Source: Gordionus sp. m RMFG-2023 (Eukaryota; Nematomorpha; Gordioida; Chordodea; Parachordodidae). From it: a stretch of DNA of 64,000 bases. The DNA is taken from assembly GCF_954871325.1 (NCBI RefSeq), contig NC_088777.1, positions 48,709,366 through 48,773,365 of the forward strand. The letters are read 5' to 3'. Positions within the stretch are counted from its first letter, which is position 1, and each line of letters begins with the position of its first letter. Made by a program: the position numbers and the translations under genes. This document shows, piece by piece, positions 50,101 to 59,991 of the stretch. Below the pieces are notes generated by a model. That model saw only the letters and a program-made list of their open reading frames with translations. It was not told the DNA's origin and searched no databases.

Positions 50101-53100
50101 AAAATGATCGAACCCGGTTTGTCTATATTTAGCATTAATATTGATTTAAAAAAACATTTTTCCTTCGTAAAATGCGACATAAAATAAATATTATATAACC
50201 ATTTATAAGTTTACAAAATACGAAATAAGATTGTCAATTGAAATTTTTATTTTAAAGGTCACCTGGCACTAACAATTGACATTTTTTAAAAAAAAATATA
50301 TATAAAGGCATATCGTACGAAATATCTAATTATGATTATTTCATTTCCCAGTATAAAAAAATAGATAAATATTTCATTTTTAAAGCTTCTCTCAATTAAC
50401 TACGAATTATATATTCTATTTATAGAATAAATAAATGACAATAAAATCGTTCCAAAAAAATTTAATTGTCCAAATGTACAGAAAAATTTTATTTAATAAA
50501 GTGCCAGCTGACTCAGCTCGATTATATACTATCCATTATAAGCTTTAGATCATAATACATTCTTCAAACTTAAATGCCATAATAAAGCGATATTTCATCA
50601 GTTTTTTTTAAAAAAAAATAACAGAGGTAAAACGATTGATATGGGCAACAATGTAAAAGCGAATAAATTTTTAGCCTTAGAGTATAAGGACCATATGTTT
50701 TTGGTTTGAATATATTTTCTTAAAAAACCGTATATTTTACCAGTGAATTAATTCAAAAAAAATATTTTTTTAGCTTTTAGCAAAATCTATTTATTTATAT
50801 TAGCAATTATTTAAAATTTTGTACACGCGTTCCTAAAAGTCTTAGGCTACAAAAATAAAAGTTATTGAAAGTGTATAAGTTTAACTATAAGTCACGCGAT
50901 AGCGATTTATGTGATAAATATCATGGGTAAAGCGGCCATGGGTAAAACGGTTAAAATGTTTTGTCTGATTAAAGATGTAAAAAATATTAAGGTTTGCCCA
51001 CTCCATTGTAAAAAGAACTTTCCGAGCAAAAAGGAGACATTTTAATAAATATCGTCTTATAAGGAATTACAAATTTTTAAAAAATAGTCGACAACCAAGG
51101 TAAAGAATAATTAAAATTTACGAAATACCTATAGTAGGCCCACTCAAGATTATTGTTGTTAAACGTTTTGAGACGATTTTTAAAAACGTCTAACTCAATA
51201 TTTTATCCAGAAAAATACTACGCAAGCCTGAAGATTTTGCTCATAGAAGGAACAAAGTTCTAGACATATATCAACGAAATCACGCGGCTTAGGCAATATT
51301 TTTCTGGCTAAAATATTGAGTTAGCCGTTTTAAATGAGCGTTTAACAACACTACTCAAGATGCGCTAATTTTTATAAATTCACCCTTATTGTTTTTTTAT
51401 GTGGCTGTTAACTTTAATATAACATCAGTATTTATATACGATTAGATTATGATAGTTGCTTAACATTATGGTCTATTATTTAAAAAAATGTATACTCTAC
51501 ACTAGTGTCTTTAAAAGGGCGTTTTGAGCCCCTTTTGAAAAATGGCTAACTCTACATTTAGCCAAAAATTGCTGAAGCCTCCAGATTTCGCTAATAGATG
51601 TCTAGACGTTTGTTCCATCTCTGAGCAAAATCTTCAGGCTTGCGTAATATTTTTCTGGATAAATAGGCGGTTTTAAAAATCGGCTCAAAATGAGCCGTTT
51701 AACAACACTACTCTACACTGATCGAATAGCATCGTAGTAATTAAATGTTTACGCAACATAGAAATCAGATTAAATTTAAATACCTTATTCGCATTTATAG
51801 TGTTATACCATTCCTTTCTTAAATTTATCTAACTCAAAATTTCCTAATTTTTAATCCTTGTTTATTATAACATAATGTCTGACCATAAAATAATATTAAG
51901 TGTTCTATTAAAGGCCGTCCTAATAACGTTTATTTATTTTTTTACTACCTTTTTTTTGTTTGTGTGACATAAAGAAGATTTTCAAAAACGCAAAAAAAAA
52001 AATTGCGTTTTAAAAAGTAAGCTAGGACGGGCCGATATACAGAAAACGCTTATAAAAAAAAATTGTATATTAAAGTCACTTTTATCGTCTAAAATATATA
52101 TAATAAATAATATAAAATTTAATAGTCAATAAAAAATATAATATAATATATATTATATATCCATGTTTATTTTATTTTTATTAAATTATATTTCACATTT
52201 TATTTTACAGGTGAGATGAATAAAATTGCGAAATAATAATAAAAAAAACAATGAAAGTCCCACCACCTTTTAAAAATAAATCTGTCCACGGACAAAATAA
52301 TAAAAAACGAAAATGTTTTTTAGAAAGATAAGTAAATAAGGCAAGGTTAGCCGAGTTCAAAAAAATAAAAAACTTACCATGGTAATAATTAAATGAAGTG
52401 TTTAAAAATTTATAATCAACAAATAAACTATGAGTATAACAGGTTAGAGAAATTTAAATATATATAAATGTAATAAAAAATAATTTATAAATCACCCTTT
52501 TCAAAAAATTTTTTTTGAACTTTCAAAAATATGTAGATTGTTTAAACACTTAGCGTTGTTCCGATCTTAAAAAGCGGTCCCGATTAAGATTTTAGCTAAA
52601 AAATACTACGTAAGCCCTGTAGAAATTTCGCCTATAGATAACAGAAAGGTTTGGATATCTATTTTACCAAATCTAGAGACTTAAGTAATATTAGTTTTTT
52701 TTTAAAAAAAATCGATCTTTTTATACGGGCTGCAGATTTTTAAAAATTAGGCTAAACTCAATATTTCATTAGGAAAAATATTATGCAAGCAATTAAGATT
52801 TCGCTCATAGGTTGGACACAAAGGTTTGAACATCTATTAACGAAATATTTCTATGACTAAAAATATTGAGTTACTACAATTTGAAATATAAACAATTTAT
52901 TCACGTTTTTTTTCTTGGTTATAAAATGTGGGCATTGGCCCTGCCTCTTAATTTATTTTTTTTCTGACAAAAAAAAATAATAATAATTTTGTTATTTGGT
53001 TGTTGTTTTGCGAAAAATTTTTCCAGGTGTGTGAGGAATCATCGTTCAAAAATTAAGCTAAGTAAATGAGATAATCTTAAAGTCGGAGTTTCGTTGGATA

Positions 53101-56100
53101 ACTTAATTTGAACCATTATAATTTTTGAACTCATTTTTAAGGTGATTGTTGGATAAATTATAGGAATCGATTCCCCCGATCAACCCATTACCGGTCAACG
53201 AATGCCTCGTCCCATTCATTCCCGTTTTTCCATCAATGCTCCCGTTAAGATTCCCATTACCCTCTAAAGCGAGAATAGGTGCAGAATTTTTGCGAGATAC
53301 TCTAATTTGACTAATGGGGTTCCAAAAATTTTGATCGATATTCGAAGAAAATTGATTGACATTTCTGAAAGCAATTTCGTACCGATAGTTTTAAAACCGA
53401 AAACCTGATACAAGCCATGAATCAAATAGGATAAATAAATCCGAACGAAGTATAAATATGTACATAAAATTGACAGATTTGAAGCCCTGAAATTATTTGA
53501 ATAAAAAATTGTCCGCTAGGACATCGCTTAAGACATTTTAGATAACATTTTTAGGATTTAGGCTATTTCTGATCGGTCGACTAATTGTTTGGTGAACACA
53601 TGTTATTCAATCCCTATCCTTTTTTTATTAAAATAATTATACAAAATATAAGAAAAAAACTATTTCAAAATATTCGTTTGTACTAACAACATTTTATTCA
53701 GTTATGTAGCCATAATTTATCCAATAAGCAAAGGGGGGGGCGATGGGGTTATAAAAAAAATTTGGGGTCTCTTAGCTCGGTTCCCGTAAACAAAAAATTG
53801 TGAAAAGGTATTTTTGATTTTCCCCGTGGTTATTTTTATTTGCTTGTTAAAAATACTATGTAATATTTTTTTTTACAACATCACCGATAACGTTGAACTG
53901 AACAATCACTTGGAAGCTCGATTCTATAATGTTCGGTGCTTTAATCTAAAGGAGATAAATTATTAGCAACAAAATTCGGCAAACCTAACCATTTAAAAAG
54001 GAAAGCATTTATTCTAATAAAAAATGTATCGATGTATCGGCGATTAATTGTATATTATTTATAATCCGTTTGGTGGAGAATATAAAAGTGGCATGATGCA
54101 AATAATGGTAGAAGAAATAAAAAAATCTAGTTATGAAAACAATGATATCACGCTTCAACCGTGAAGTGAGCTAAGCTTTTGGAACCACTAATTCTGAAGT
54201 TTTAGACCAAACCTTGTCAGAACCGGAGAATACTATAGTTTGAGTTAATAGTTAGCGCTTTACTTATAAATTCTACAATAAATTCTCGCCAACCAAAAAA
54301 ATAACCGAATTATAAGCTAAAATATTACTCTAAACGTGAAATCGGCCAAATTTCTGGAAGCATTAACTCTGGAATTTATGCAAATTAGCGCATATTTAGT
54401 AAATTTTAGTGGTTCAAAACCGTATTATTGTCAAAATAGTGAAAGTTCGGCATAATGCTAGAAACGAAAAAAAAATTATTTATTAACAAATTTTGTGTGA
54501 AATTTCGATTGAAGATTTAAATGTGCTTTAGTTTATTTCGTAACTTTTTAGGATTTTTTTTTCGCCGCACCTTTTTAAAATAAAAAGGAAATAATTTTTG
54601 GAGTGGAGATGATTTTATAAGAAATAGAAAAATATAGGAAAGGATTATAAGTTTTTCAATGTAAGAGAAAATGAAAGCAAATTTTTCCTTTTCCGAGGAG
54701 GGGCTGGGGTGGGGGTAGGTTTCAACCCCCAAATTATGATTTATAATTATATTTATATATAATTACTAATATTAAATTAAACGCATTTCGGCTGATAATA
54801 AAAATATAAAAAAATTAACATAATAACAAAGGACATGTGTGCGTGGTGATATATTGAATAACATATAAAAAAATACCGCGTTACCTTTTATTTTTGTCAA
54901 TGTAATTAAGAGGTCCACCTTTAATTTAAAAAATAAAAATCATTTTTGGGATTTTTTTTTGCGTTGTTTGTTGTATGAAATTGGGCGTTTGTCTGTTACA
55001 TTAGAATAATTTTTAAAAAATCGACTAAATTTTTGAACCCTGTCAAATCTTCCTTTCTATCTTTTTATATTCGGGGGGTCCTTCTAGAACTTAGGTAGGA
55101 GAAGGGAAGATGTAATGACGTCATTCAAATATCCGCAGTGGAAAATAAGGATTATTTATAAATTTTTATTTTTTGGGGATTCTTTACCAAATGTTTTAAA
55201 TCGCCATTATTAGCTATAAAAATCAAAAATGAATAAAATATATTTTTAAAAAAATCCGGGCAGACCCTGAAAATATAAAATCCGAGCCGGGCCGAAATAA
55301 ATTTTTGAAAAAAAAATCTGGGCCGGGCAGTGCAGTTCAAATGATACTTCTACAGATCTTTGATATATATATAAAATTTTCCAAAAAAAATAAATAAATG
55401 ATAGTCTTAAATTAACAAACTTAAAAAAATATCTATAAAAACCAATTTATGAAAATATTTTTTTGTTAAAACAAATTTATTTTAAATATTTAAGGCCACC
55501 TAATGGGATTTATTTTATTCGATTCATATATTTTAATTTTATTTTAGTAGCATATAAAAACTAAGATATTAGGTTAATATTAGTTACCGCAAAGTCAACA
55601 TATAGCAATTTTTTTTAAAAAAAAACATAATTTGCTAAACAACGACTAATTATTTTGTGAAATGCAATAAAAATTCATGTACACCGAAGAAATGTCTCCC
55701 GAATTAGGGGCCTATAAAATAATCAACATCATGGCCTACCCATCATCAAATATAAGGGCTCACCACATATTGAAATATTTGGGTACAAAATTGAAAAAGT
55801 ACATCTTGTATAAACAAAATTTTTTGTAAAAATCTTTATTTTCTTAATCATCGTATAGAAAAAAATTAAATTTGTATAAAAAAAAATCAAAAAAAAATCA
55901 ATGTTATATTTTCATTTTTATGTATCACAAAACGAACACTTTAACGGCTAGAATTAGCCAATTAAAAGTAACATACTCAAGGTTATTAATTTTTCCCAAG
56001 GAAGGCAGAAACGGTTTGGACTTCTATTGGCGAAATTTAGAGGCCTGGGTTCTAATTCAGCCCCCATTTAAAAATCGACTAAACGGAGCTGTCTAACAAC

Positions 56101-58320
56101 AACACACGCATTCACCCATAATCATTGCGAATAATTTTAAATGAGAATTTAACTTTAGGAGATTAGAAAAATAAAAATAATTTTTTTAAATAGAAAATAT
56201 TGATATTTTTATGACATTGATAGACAGGTAGTAAATAAAATCAATATAATTATCGGTATCGGATCTTTATTATAATAGGATCGGTAAAAAAATTTGTGAA
56301 TAGGCACGGCTGTAGCCTTCGATTTATTGTCCTAACTAAGAAGGAGTCACTAAGTTTGCTTCAAAAAAAACATGGTCATTTCTGGATTCGAACCCAGAAC
56401 GATGGGAATGGCGATTCAAGCATTTACCTACTAGGCCACAGAAGCTCTCCGAAAACGGCGATTTTTTAAATATATATATTACATAATAATCATATTATGA
56501 GGCATTGCCGATTCAAACAAAAAAACAAATAAAATACCGATCAGTTCAACAATATCTTTGCTAGTGGTAACTAACAATGACCAAGATATTTCGCCAATAT
56601 CTATTTTTTGTAACTATTAAAGAAATATAAACATGATGGAAAATTAATTTTATAATCCGTTTATAGAATACTTGAATAACGAAAATTATTTTAATAATTT
56701 AGAGGTAGAGTATAATAATAAAATAGAAATATAATCAGTATGAATGAAACGTTACGTTCCGGGAACAGAACATAGGGAAAATAATGGAACTAGGAACCGA
56801 ACGAGAACAATAAATTTCCGGAAAAATGCTTGAACAGTTCTAGAATGTTCTAAAAAATTAATATACAAAAATTTTAAATTTATTACATGATTAAAATATA
56901 AAAAATATTTTATAATAGTTTATTCATATAATATTCTGTAAAACTCAGCCCTAATCCCGTCCAAAAATGGCTTTTTTTAAAATAAAAAATCTGAGCTTGG
57001 CCAATTTTAATTTATATTTTTTTAAAAAAAATTATATCAATTAATTTAAGTTGGAAAATAATATAATTTTAGCGTTATTTTGTTTAGACTGTGTCCAAAA
57101 TATCAAAAAATTAAATTCACAAACTTTTGAAACTTGAATGAAAATAAATATTTAGCTATTTTAAATATAAAAATAAAAACATGTCCAAAAACCATAATTC
57201 TAGAAAATTTTATAAATTTATAATAAATTAATATATTATTTCATTAAAATTTGTGAAAGTTTTGAATTCTTAGAATTTTTTTAAAAAAAATTTGGCCATA
57301 GACTTAACTGATATACTTTCAGTTTCACATTTAAAAAATAAATTTTATGAAAATAAGAGCCAAAATTAGTCAAACAAAATTTTAAGAATTTCCTGCCAGA
57401 CCAAAAAATTATCAAAAACAAAAAACAGAACTAGGCCAGACCAAAAAAAATACTTTAAATACAATCTACATCAGTATATTTAATATGATCATATGAAATA
57501 TTTTAGAAATTATATTAAATATTCATTTTTTTTATAAAATTAGCTTTATTAATATTTATATATAAAAATTTTAAATTGGGTAATCTCATTACTCTAATTA
57601 TATCCTACACTTATATCTTATTAGTAAATAAATTACAAAATACTAATTTATTCTTAATCATTTTAATTTAATAGGTAATGATTTATAAAAATATTCTATA
57701 TTGATACTCTTATTTGGCAAAAGATACAAATATCTTACATCTTTTGGATATTTCTAATAATATGGGTTCCTTTTTACAAATAATATGTATCTGGTGGACC
57801 TGTCTTATTCTGCATATGTAGTACATTTTTAGAAATTTTGCCCACAACATTTGTTTTTAATGGCTTATAATAATAAGTAACCCAAAAAATACTGGTCCCA
57901 AATAAATTCCAACCCACCTATAACTAAATTTTCTTGGCTATAGGCCTGTATGTATATAAATATAACTTGAATGATTTAAGTAGTATAATGCAACTTAATT
58001 AATATAAATTAAATATAATAGTTGGTAAATATTTTTTTAACATTGCTGATTTAACGAAAACTAAACAAACACAATATATATAATCTATTGCTTATAACTC
58101 TGATTATCATTTAGAACAAGGATTTGTGTAAATATTTTGAATTTTGATTACTACTATCAATAATAGAGAATTAATAATCAATCATTGATTTTAAATATTT
58201 CTTATTAAAGTGAATTTCATTTAAAGATTAATATGAAACTTCAATTACCTGTTTAGACCAGGATCCCTTAATTACATTATATTTGTTGGAAATATTTTCT
58301 TTGTTAGTTTGATTGATATT
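38151..58320 (-). CDS. Myb: Myb proto-oncogene homologue (transcription factor), twelve exons, 5' end not found
   Basis: Exons, in transcript order: 58320-58249, 49542-49439, 48005-47877, 47460-47352, 46112-46025, 45825-45308, 44234-44054, 43685-43102, 42344-42207, 40705-40472, 39578-39324, 38327-38151. All junctions keep phase; total 862 residues. Repeat R2 starts VIKGSWSKQ|EDEAIIRLVK, continues TKWSRIAKSLGGR and GKQCRERWHNHLNP. R3 follows: KKTGWTPEEDTIIYNARKIM, NKWAQIAKLLPGR, TDNGIKNHWNATLKKK. The C-terminal half has the family's conserved PIKALPFSPSNFLN (44.2 kb), KTPTPLKLAFASME (43.2 kb) and final NWKAIAFGMTADHCDM to AEKYL...RILAL, as at the end of A/B-Myb. The nuclear protein binds DNA and in animals works in Myb-MuvB/DREAM. 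R1 is not seen. Weaker points: donors TCG|GTCAGC (45308) and CAA|GTTTTT (39324; GAC|GTATAT at 39303 is the alternative). Confidence 0.93.
40780..41860 (+). mobile_element. RTE/CR1-like LINE remnant in a Myb intron, antisense to Myb
   Basis: Plus-strand pieces follow the 3' half of a common invertebrate LINE ORF. GFTLEIG and HANFVVRQV come before IDLEKEFDRVPRGV (motif A, usually FIDLEKAFDRVPR). Next are REKGLKMNIEKKKAR, GKWPCGVSGKGFARSS (a CG-type finger remnant), YAWKKFREMSSILTNKNF, LERTEREMIRWICRYI and LRERKVAISDVLGI then RLRWSGYLEW. The motif B-to-C segment (with YADD) is deleted between about 40985 and 41035. Many stops and frame changes show an old copy. It lies between Myb exons at 40705 and 42207. 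Confidence 0.8.
46174..46450. mobile_element. MITE family A copy 4, inverted relative to copies 1-3
   Basis: Starts CAATAACATAAGATATATAT and carries ATTCATTAAAAGTGTACATC then CAGCTGGGGACGCCATTTTG, which is the inverted right arm of the other copies. It ends GACATTATATGTCAT. It sits in the Myb intron between the exons ending 47352 and starting 46112. The frames open here on both strands are MITE sequence. Confidence 0.75.
46829..46912. repeat. dispersed repeat with TTAGCGTCAATGTGTT core
   Basis: GTATGTTAGCGTCAATGTGT is followed by CCAACTTTGATTTTATCAGA and AGCATGTTCGGAACAACC. Relatives are at about 13488 (reads TTAGTGTCAATGTATT, then CCAACTTTAAATCATTTC) and about 15400 (TTAGCGTCAATGTGTTTTTT). 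The termini are unknown. Confidence 0.5.
46942..47120. mobile_element. MITE family B relative in a Myb intron
   Basis: Runs from GGTGTTGTTAAAAAGTTC through GATAATATTATGTGAGCTTC, GATTCGGCAAATGG and TCCAGGTTTACATAATAC to GGTTTTTAACAACC. It shares its internal order with the 27190-27360 copy. Flanks TTTTGCCC and CCTTGCCC are partly alike. Confidence 0.55.
47352..49542 (-). CDS. Myb: Myb DNA-binding region exons (rest of R2 and R3)
   Basis: Three exons (49542-49439, 48005-47877, 47460-47352) encode most of the DNA-binding domain. The tryptophan cage is intact: W in TKWSR and RWHNH (R2), GWTPEED, NKWAQ and NHWNA (R3). The redox-sensitive Cys of GKQCRERW and the base-contacting residues of TDNGIKNHW are present; G replaces the usual A in TDNAIKNHW. 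The intron between the R2 and R3 exons splits the Arg codon of RERW, giving RER|WHNHLNP. Confidence 0.93.
47545..47711. mobile_element. possible short TIR element (about 167 bp)
   Basis: The left end TTGAGGTCAACATGACCC and the right end, inverted, TAGAGGTCGACCCTGTC look alike. No convincing target duplication (ATTCAAAC against ATTGATAA). Confidence 0.35.
48103..48515. mobile_element. TIR element with GGTCCGG/CCGGTCC blocks (about 413 bp)
   Basis: The left arm has TAGTGAAGGTCATGGTCCG, CTTCGGTCCGGACCG and AATACCGGTCCAGAC; the right arm, inverted, has TAGGTTAGGTCAACGGTCC and AGTCCTACCGGTC. GC-rich arms around an AT-rich core are typical of a hAT-like MITE. The flanks are decayed. Confidence 0.5.
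48827..49090. mobile_element. diverged MITE family A copy 5
   Basis: Keeps the left end GAATGACATATATAATCATACC, an AAATTAGCTGGTGGCATGCCG block and an AGTCAGCTGTAGCC block, but the right end is lost. It lies in the intron between the R2 and R3 exons of Myb. Confidence 0.5.
51151..51353. mobile_element. MITE family B copy, perfect 8-bp target duplication
   Basis: Runs from TATTGTTGTTAAACG to GAGCGTTTAACAACACTA, flanked by CTCAAGAT on both sides (51143-51150 and 51354-51361). The arms are inverted: AACTCAATATTTTATCCAGA and GGCTAAAATATTGAGTTAGC. CTGAAGATTTTGCTCATAG occurs in the middle. It has no coding capacity. Confidence 0.88.
51503..51710. mobile_element. second MITE family B copy 150 bp away, perfect 8-bp target duplication
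   Basis: Runs from TAGTGTCTTTAAAAGGGCG to TGAGCCGTTTAACAACACTA, flanked by CTCTACAC at 51495-51502 and 51711-51718. It contains AGCCTCCAGATTTCGCTAAT and TCTGAGCAAAATCTTCAGGC. Same orientation question as its neighbour, since the element is nearly palindromic. Confidence 0.88.
52555..52895. mobile_element. two decayed MITE family B pieces
   Basis: The first piece (about 52556-52700) has GCGTTGTTCCGATC, TACTACGTAAGCCC and a CTATAGATAACAGAAAGG step. The second (about 52730-52895) has GGCTAAACTCAATATTTCAT, TTATGCAAGCAATTAAGATT and TATTGAGTTACTAC. Both are in the long Myb intron. Confidence 0.5.
53103..53364 (-). CDS. possible terminal exon inside the long Myb intron, unrecognised
   Basis: After a good acceptor (TTGCTTTCAG, AG at 53366-53365) one leading base is followed by 86 codons to TAA at 53105-53103. 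It reads NVNQFSSNIDQNFWNPISQI, then RVSRKNSAPILALEG, and a Gly/Asn-rich NGNLNGSIDGKTGMNGTRHS stretch. The phase does not match Myb (the flanking exons join in phase 0), so it is not simply a skipped Myb exon. It may be the last exon of a gene nested in the intron or an isolated remnant. I do not recognise it. Confidence 0.4.
53885..53945 (-). CDS. possible short exon upstream of 53364
   Basis: Between acceptor CTTTAG and donor ATCG|GTGATG a 61-base segment reads IKAPNIIESSFQVIVQFNVI plus one base. It has a beta-strand-like pattern and balanced codons. Its phase does not join the 53103-53364 frame directly. A further minus-strand patch at about 54170-54250 reads QTIVFSGSDKVWSKTSELVV. Together they hint at a nested gene, but the model cannot be closed. 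Confidence 0.25.
55932..56105. mobile_element. decayed MITE family B copy
   Basis: ACTTTAACGGCTAGAATTAG, GTTTGGACTTCTATTGGCGA, AATTTAGAGGCCTGGG and CGACTAAACGGAGCTGTC then AACAACAACAC follow the family order with many changes. The frame open at 55872-56096 is this repeat. Confidence 0.5.
56375..56449 (-). tRNA. tRNA-like sequence with pol III A and B boxes, probably tRNA-derived SINE head or pseudogene
   Basis: The minus strand reads TGGCCTAGTAGG (A box, TRGCNNAGTNGG) and, 40 bases on, GGGTTCGAATCC (B box) in a TTCTGG/CCAGAA hairpin. A run of eight T follows about 8 bases after the body (56363-56370 as A's on the plus strand), suitable as a pol III terminator. The acceptor strands GCTTCTG and AAATGAC do not pair, and no proper 5-bp anticodon stem can be drawn around TCGCCAT, so it is probably not a working tRNA. 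Confidence 0.45.
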
Positions 58321-58830
58321 CTAGACAAATTAATTAATTTAATATAATATGTGATTATCAATTCGTTTCTAACATATATATAAAAATATTTATTCACTGT
58401 AAATCCTATTGAAAATCTTTCGTTATGTTTGAGCATAAGGAATGTTGTATCATGTGTACAAATTTAATTTAATACTATACAGAATATATTCTAATACTGT
58501 AATATCCATTAAAATACGAGATATTAATACATGATAAAATTATAAATTAAACTAGGAATAAATAATTCTTTGTGAATTTCGAAAAACGCGGGATAGTATA
58601 GTAAAAACCATATGTTTCCATATGTAACATTTAATTTATAAATAAAAAAAAGATTTTATTATGTTTTATTTAAAATTATATTTATTATTTTTAAACAATA
58701 GAATATTATACATTTCATGTATTAAAAACTATTAAATGCATATCTAATGAAAATCATTAATAAAAACTTATATTAATTATTTTTAATTACAATTTCTCAA
58801 ATATGAATTTTAACCGAAGCTGAAGGCTGA

Positions 58831-59004
58831 AGCCTTTTAATAATATCTTGTAGAATCATTTTAACTTAGCTTTTATTTATATTGTGAATGTATATAGTAA
58901 TAAAAATAAATAGTCAAACGAAGCCTTTTAATAATATCTTGTAGAATCATTTTAACTTAGCTTTTATTTATATTGTGAATGAATATAGTAGTAAAAATAA
59001 ATAG
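58831..59004. repeat. 91-bp tandem duplication
   Basis: Two units starting at 58831 and 58922 share AGCCTTTTAATAATATCTTG through TTTATATTGTGAATG with only a few differences over about 83 bases. Confidence 0.8.
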
Positions 59005-59352
59005 ACGTTAAAACTAGGTGATCATATTTGCAGTATAGGCATTTGGAAATGCCGATGTATTTTTAGGAATGATGCATTATAATTTAAAAATAACAGGAAT
59101 CAAATTTAATAGTAATAACAACATTTAGGAAAATAAAATATTGCTGTTGGTGAAGGGTCACATCATACTCCTAGAATCTGGAAATTTGTAGCATATTATC
59201 TTTCATTAGCAATAAAACAGAAAAATAACCCAACTCTTGGAATATGCAACTTAGGGAAAATTTTTAATTGGATAGAATATATCAAACAAATGGTGGGATT
59301 AAAGGCTAAAATGATGTGGATTAGGGTTAATTTGTGATATATGGGATAGGGT

Positions 59353-59991
59353 CAGTGGCGTAGCTACGGAGGGTCTCCCCCCAGAGATAAATTATTTTAG
59401 ATTTTACGTTCAAAAGGCTCAATGACTTTATATCAAATAAATACCATGAATATTTATAGTTTTCTTGTTTTGATGTTTGTGGATGGTTATTATATTACTA
59501 TTGAAATTTTTTGGATATTATTATTATAAAGTCATTGAGAGTAATCTACTAAATTTTAATAACATATTATTGATGCATTTAAAAAATATATTTATTATAT
59601 ATAATCGAAGATATGGTTCCCCCAGAGTGTTAATGGCTCAATTTGAGCCGATATGGCTAACTCAATATATTAGCCAGAAAATTATGCAAGCTTGAAAATT
59701 TTGCTCATGGACGATACAAAAGTTTAGACATTATTCGTGAAATCTCTAGGCTTGAGAAATATTTTTTTGGCTAAAATATTGAGTTAGCTGTTTATAAAAT
59801 TTGGCTTAAATCTGAGCTGTTTAACAACACTAATTAAAATGATCAATAATTCTAGGACTTTTATATTATAAGAAAAACAAATATGATTTTTAAGGTAAAC
59901 CCGTCCGAAGTTCGGGCAAAAGGGCAGCAGGTCCGTTAAAGAGGGGCTTGGAGGCGAAACCCCCCAGGCTATGTTATGTACGGATTCACTG
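59353..59991. mobile_element. non-autonomous hAT element carrying a MITE B insertion
   Basis: The left end is CAGTGGCGTAGCTACGGAGG and the right end, inverted, CAGTGAATCCGTACATAAC. Flanks GATAGGGT (59345-59352) and GATAGGAA (59992-59999) agree at six of eight positions. The right arm has GGCTTGGAGGCGAAACCCCC, as in the other hAT copies of the window. It contains no transposase. The MITE B at 59623-59832 makes up a third of its length. Confidence 0.7.
59623..59832. mobile_element. MITE family B copy inside a hAT element
   Basis: CAGAGTGTTAATGGCTCAAT, GCTAACTCAATATATTAGCC, GCTAAAATATTGAGTTAGCT and GTTTAACAACACTA at 59832. Its left terminus is changed, and no target duplication is visible. Confidence 0.7.

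Noticed and set aside
49852-50132. Overlapping open frames on both strands (62 and 91 codons) in the long Myb intron.
   Set aside because: Arg/Lys-rich and Pro/Phe-rich readings arise from a TCCCG-rich repeat-like patch; no splice sites fit and no motif is seen.
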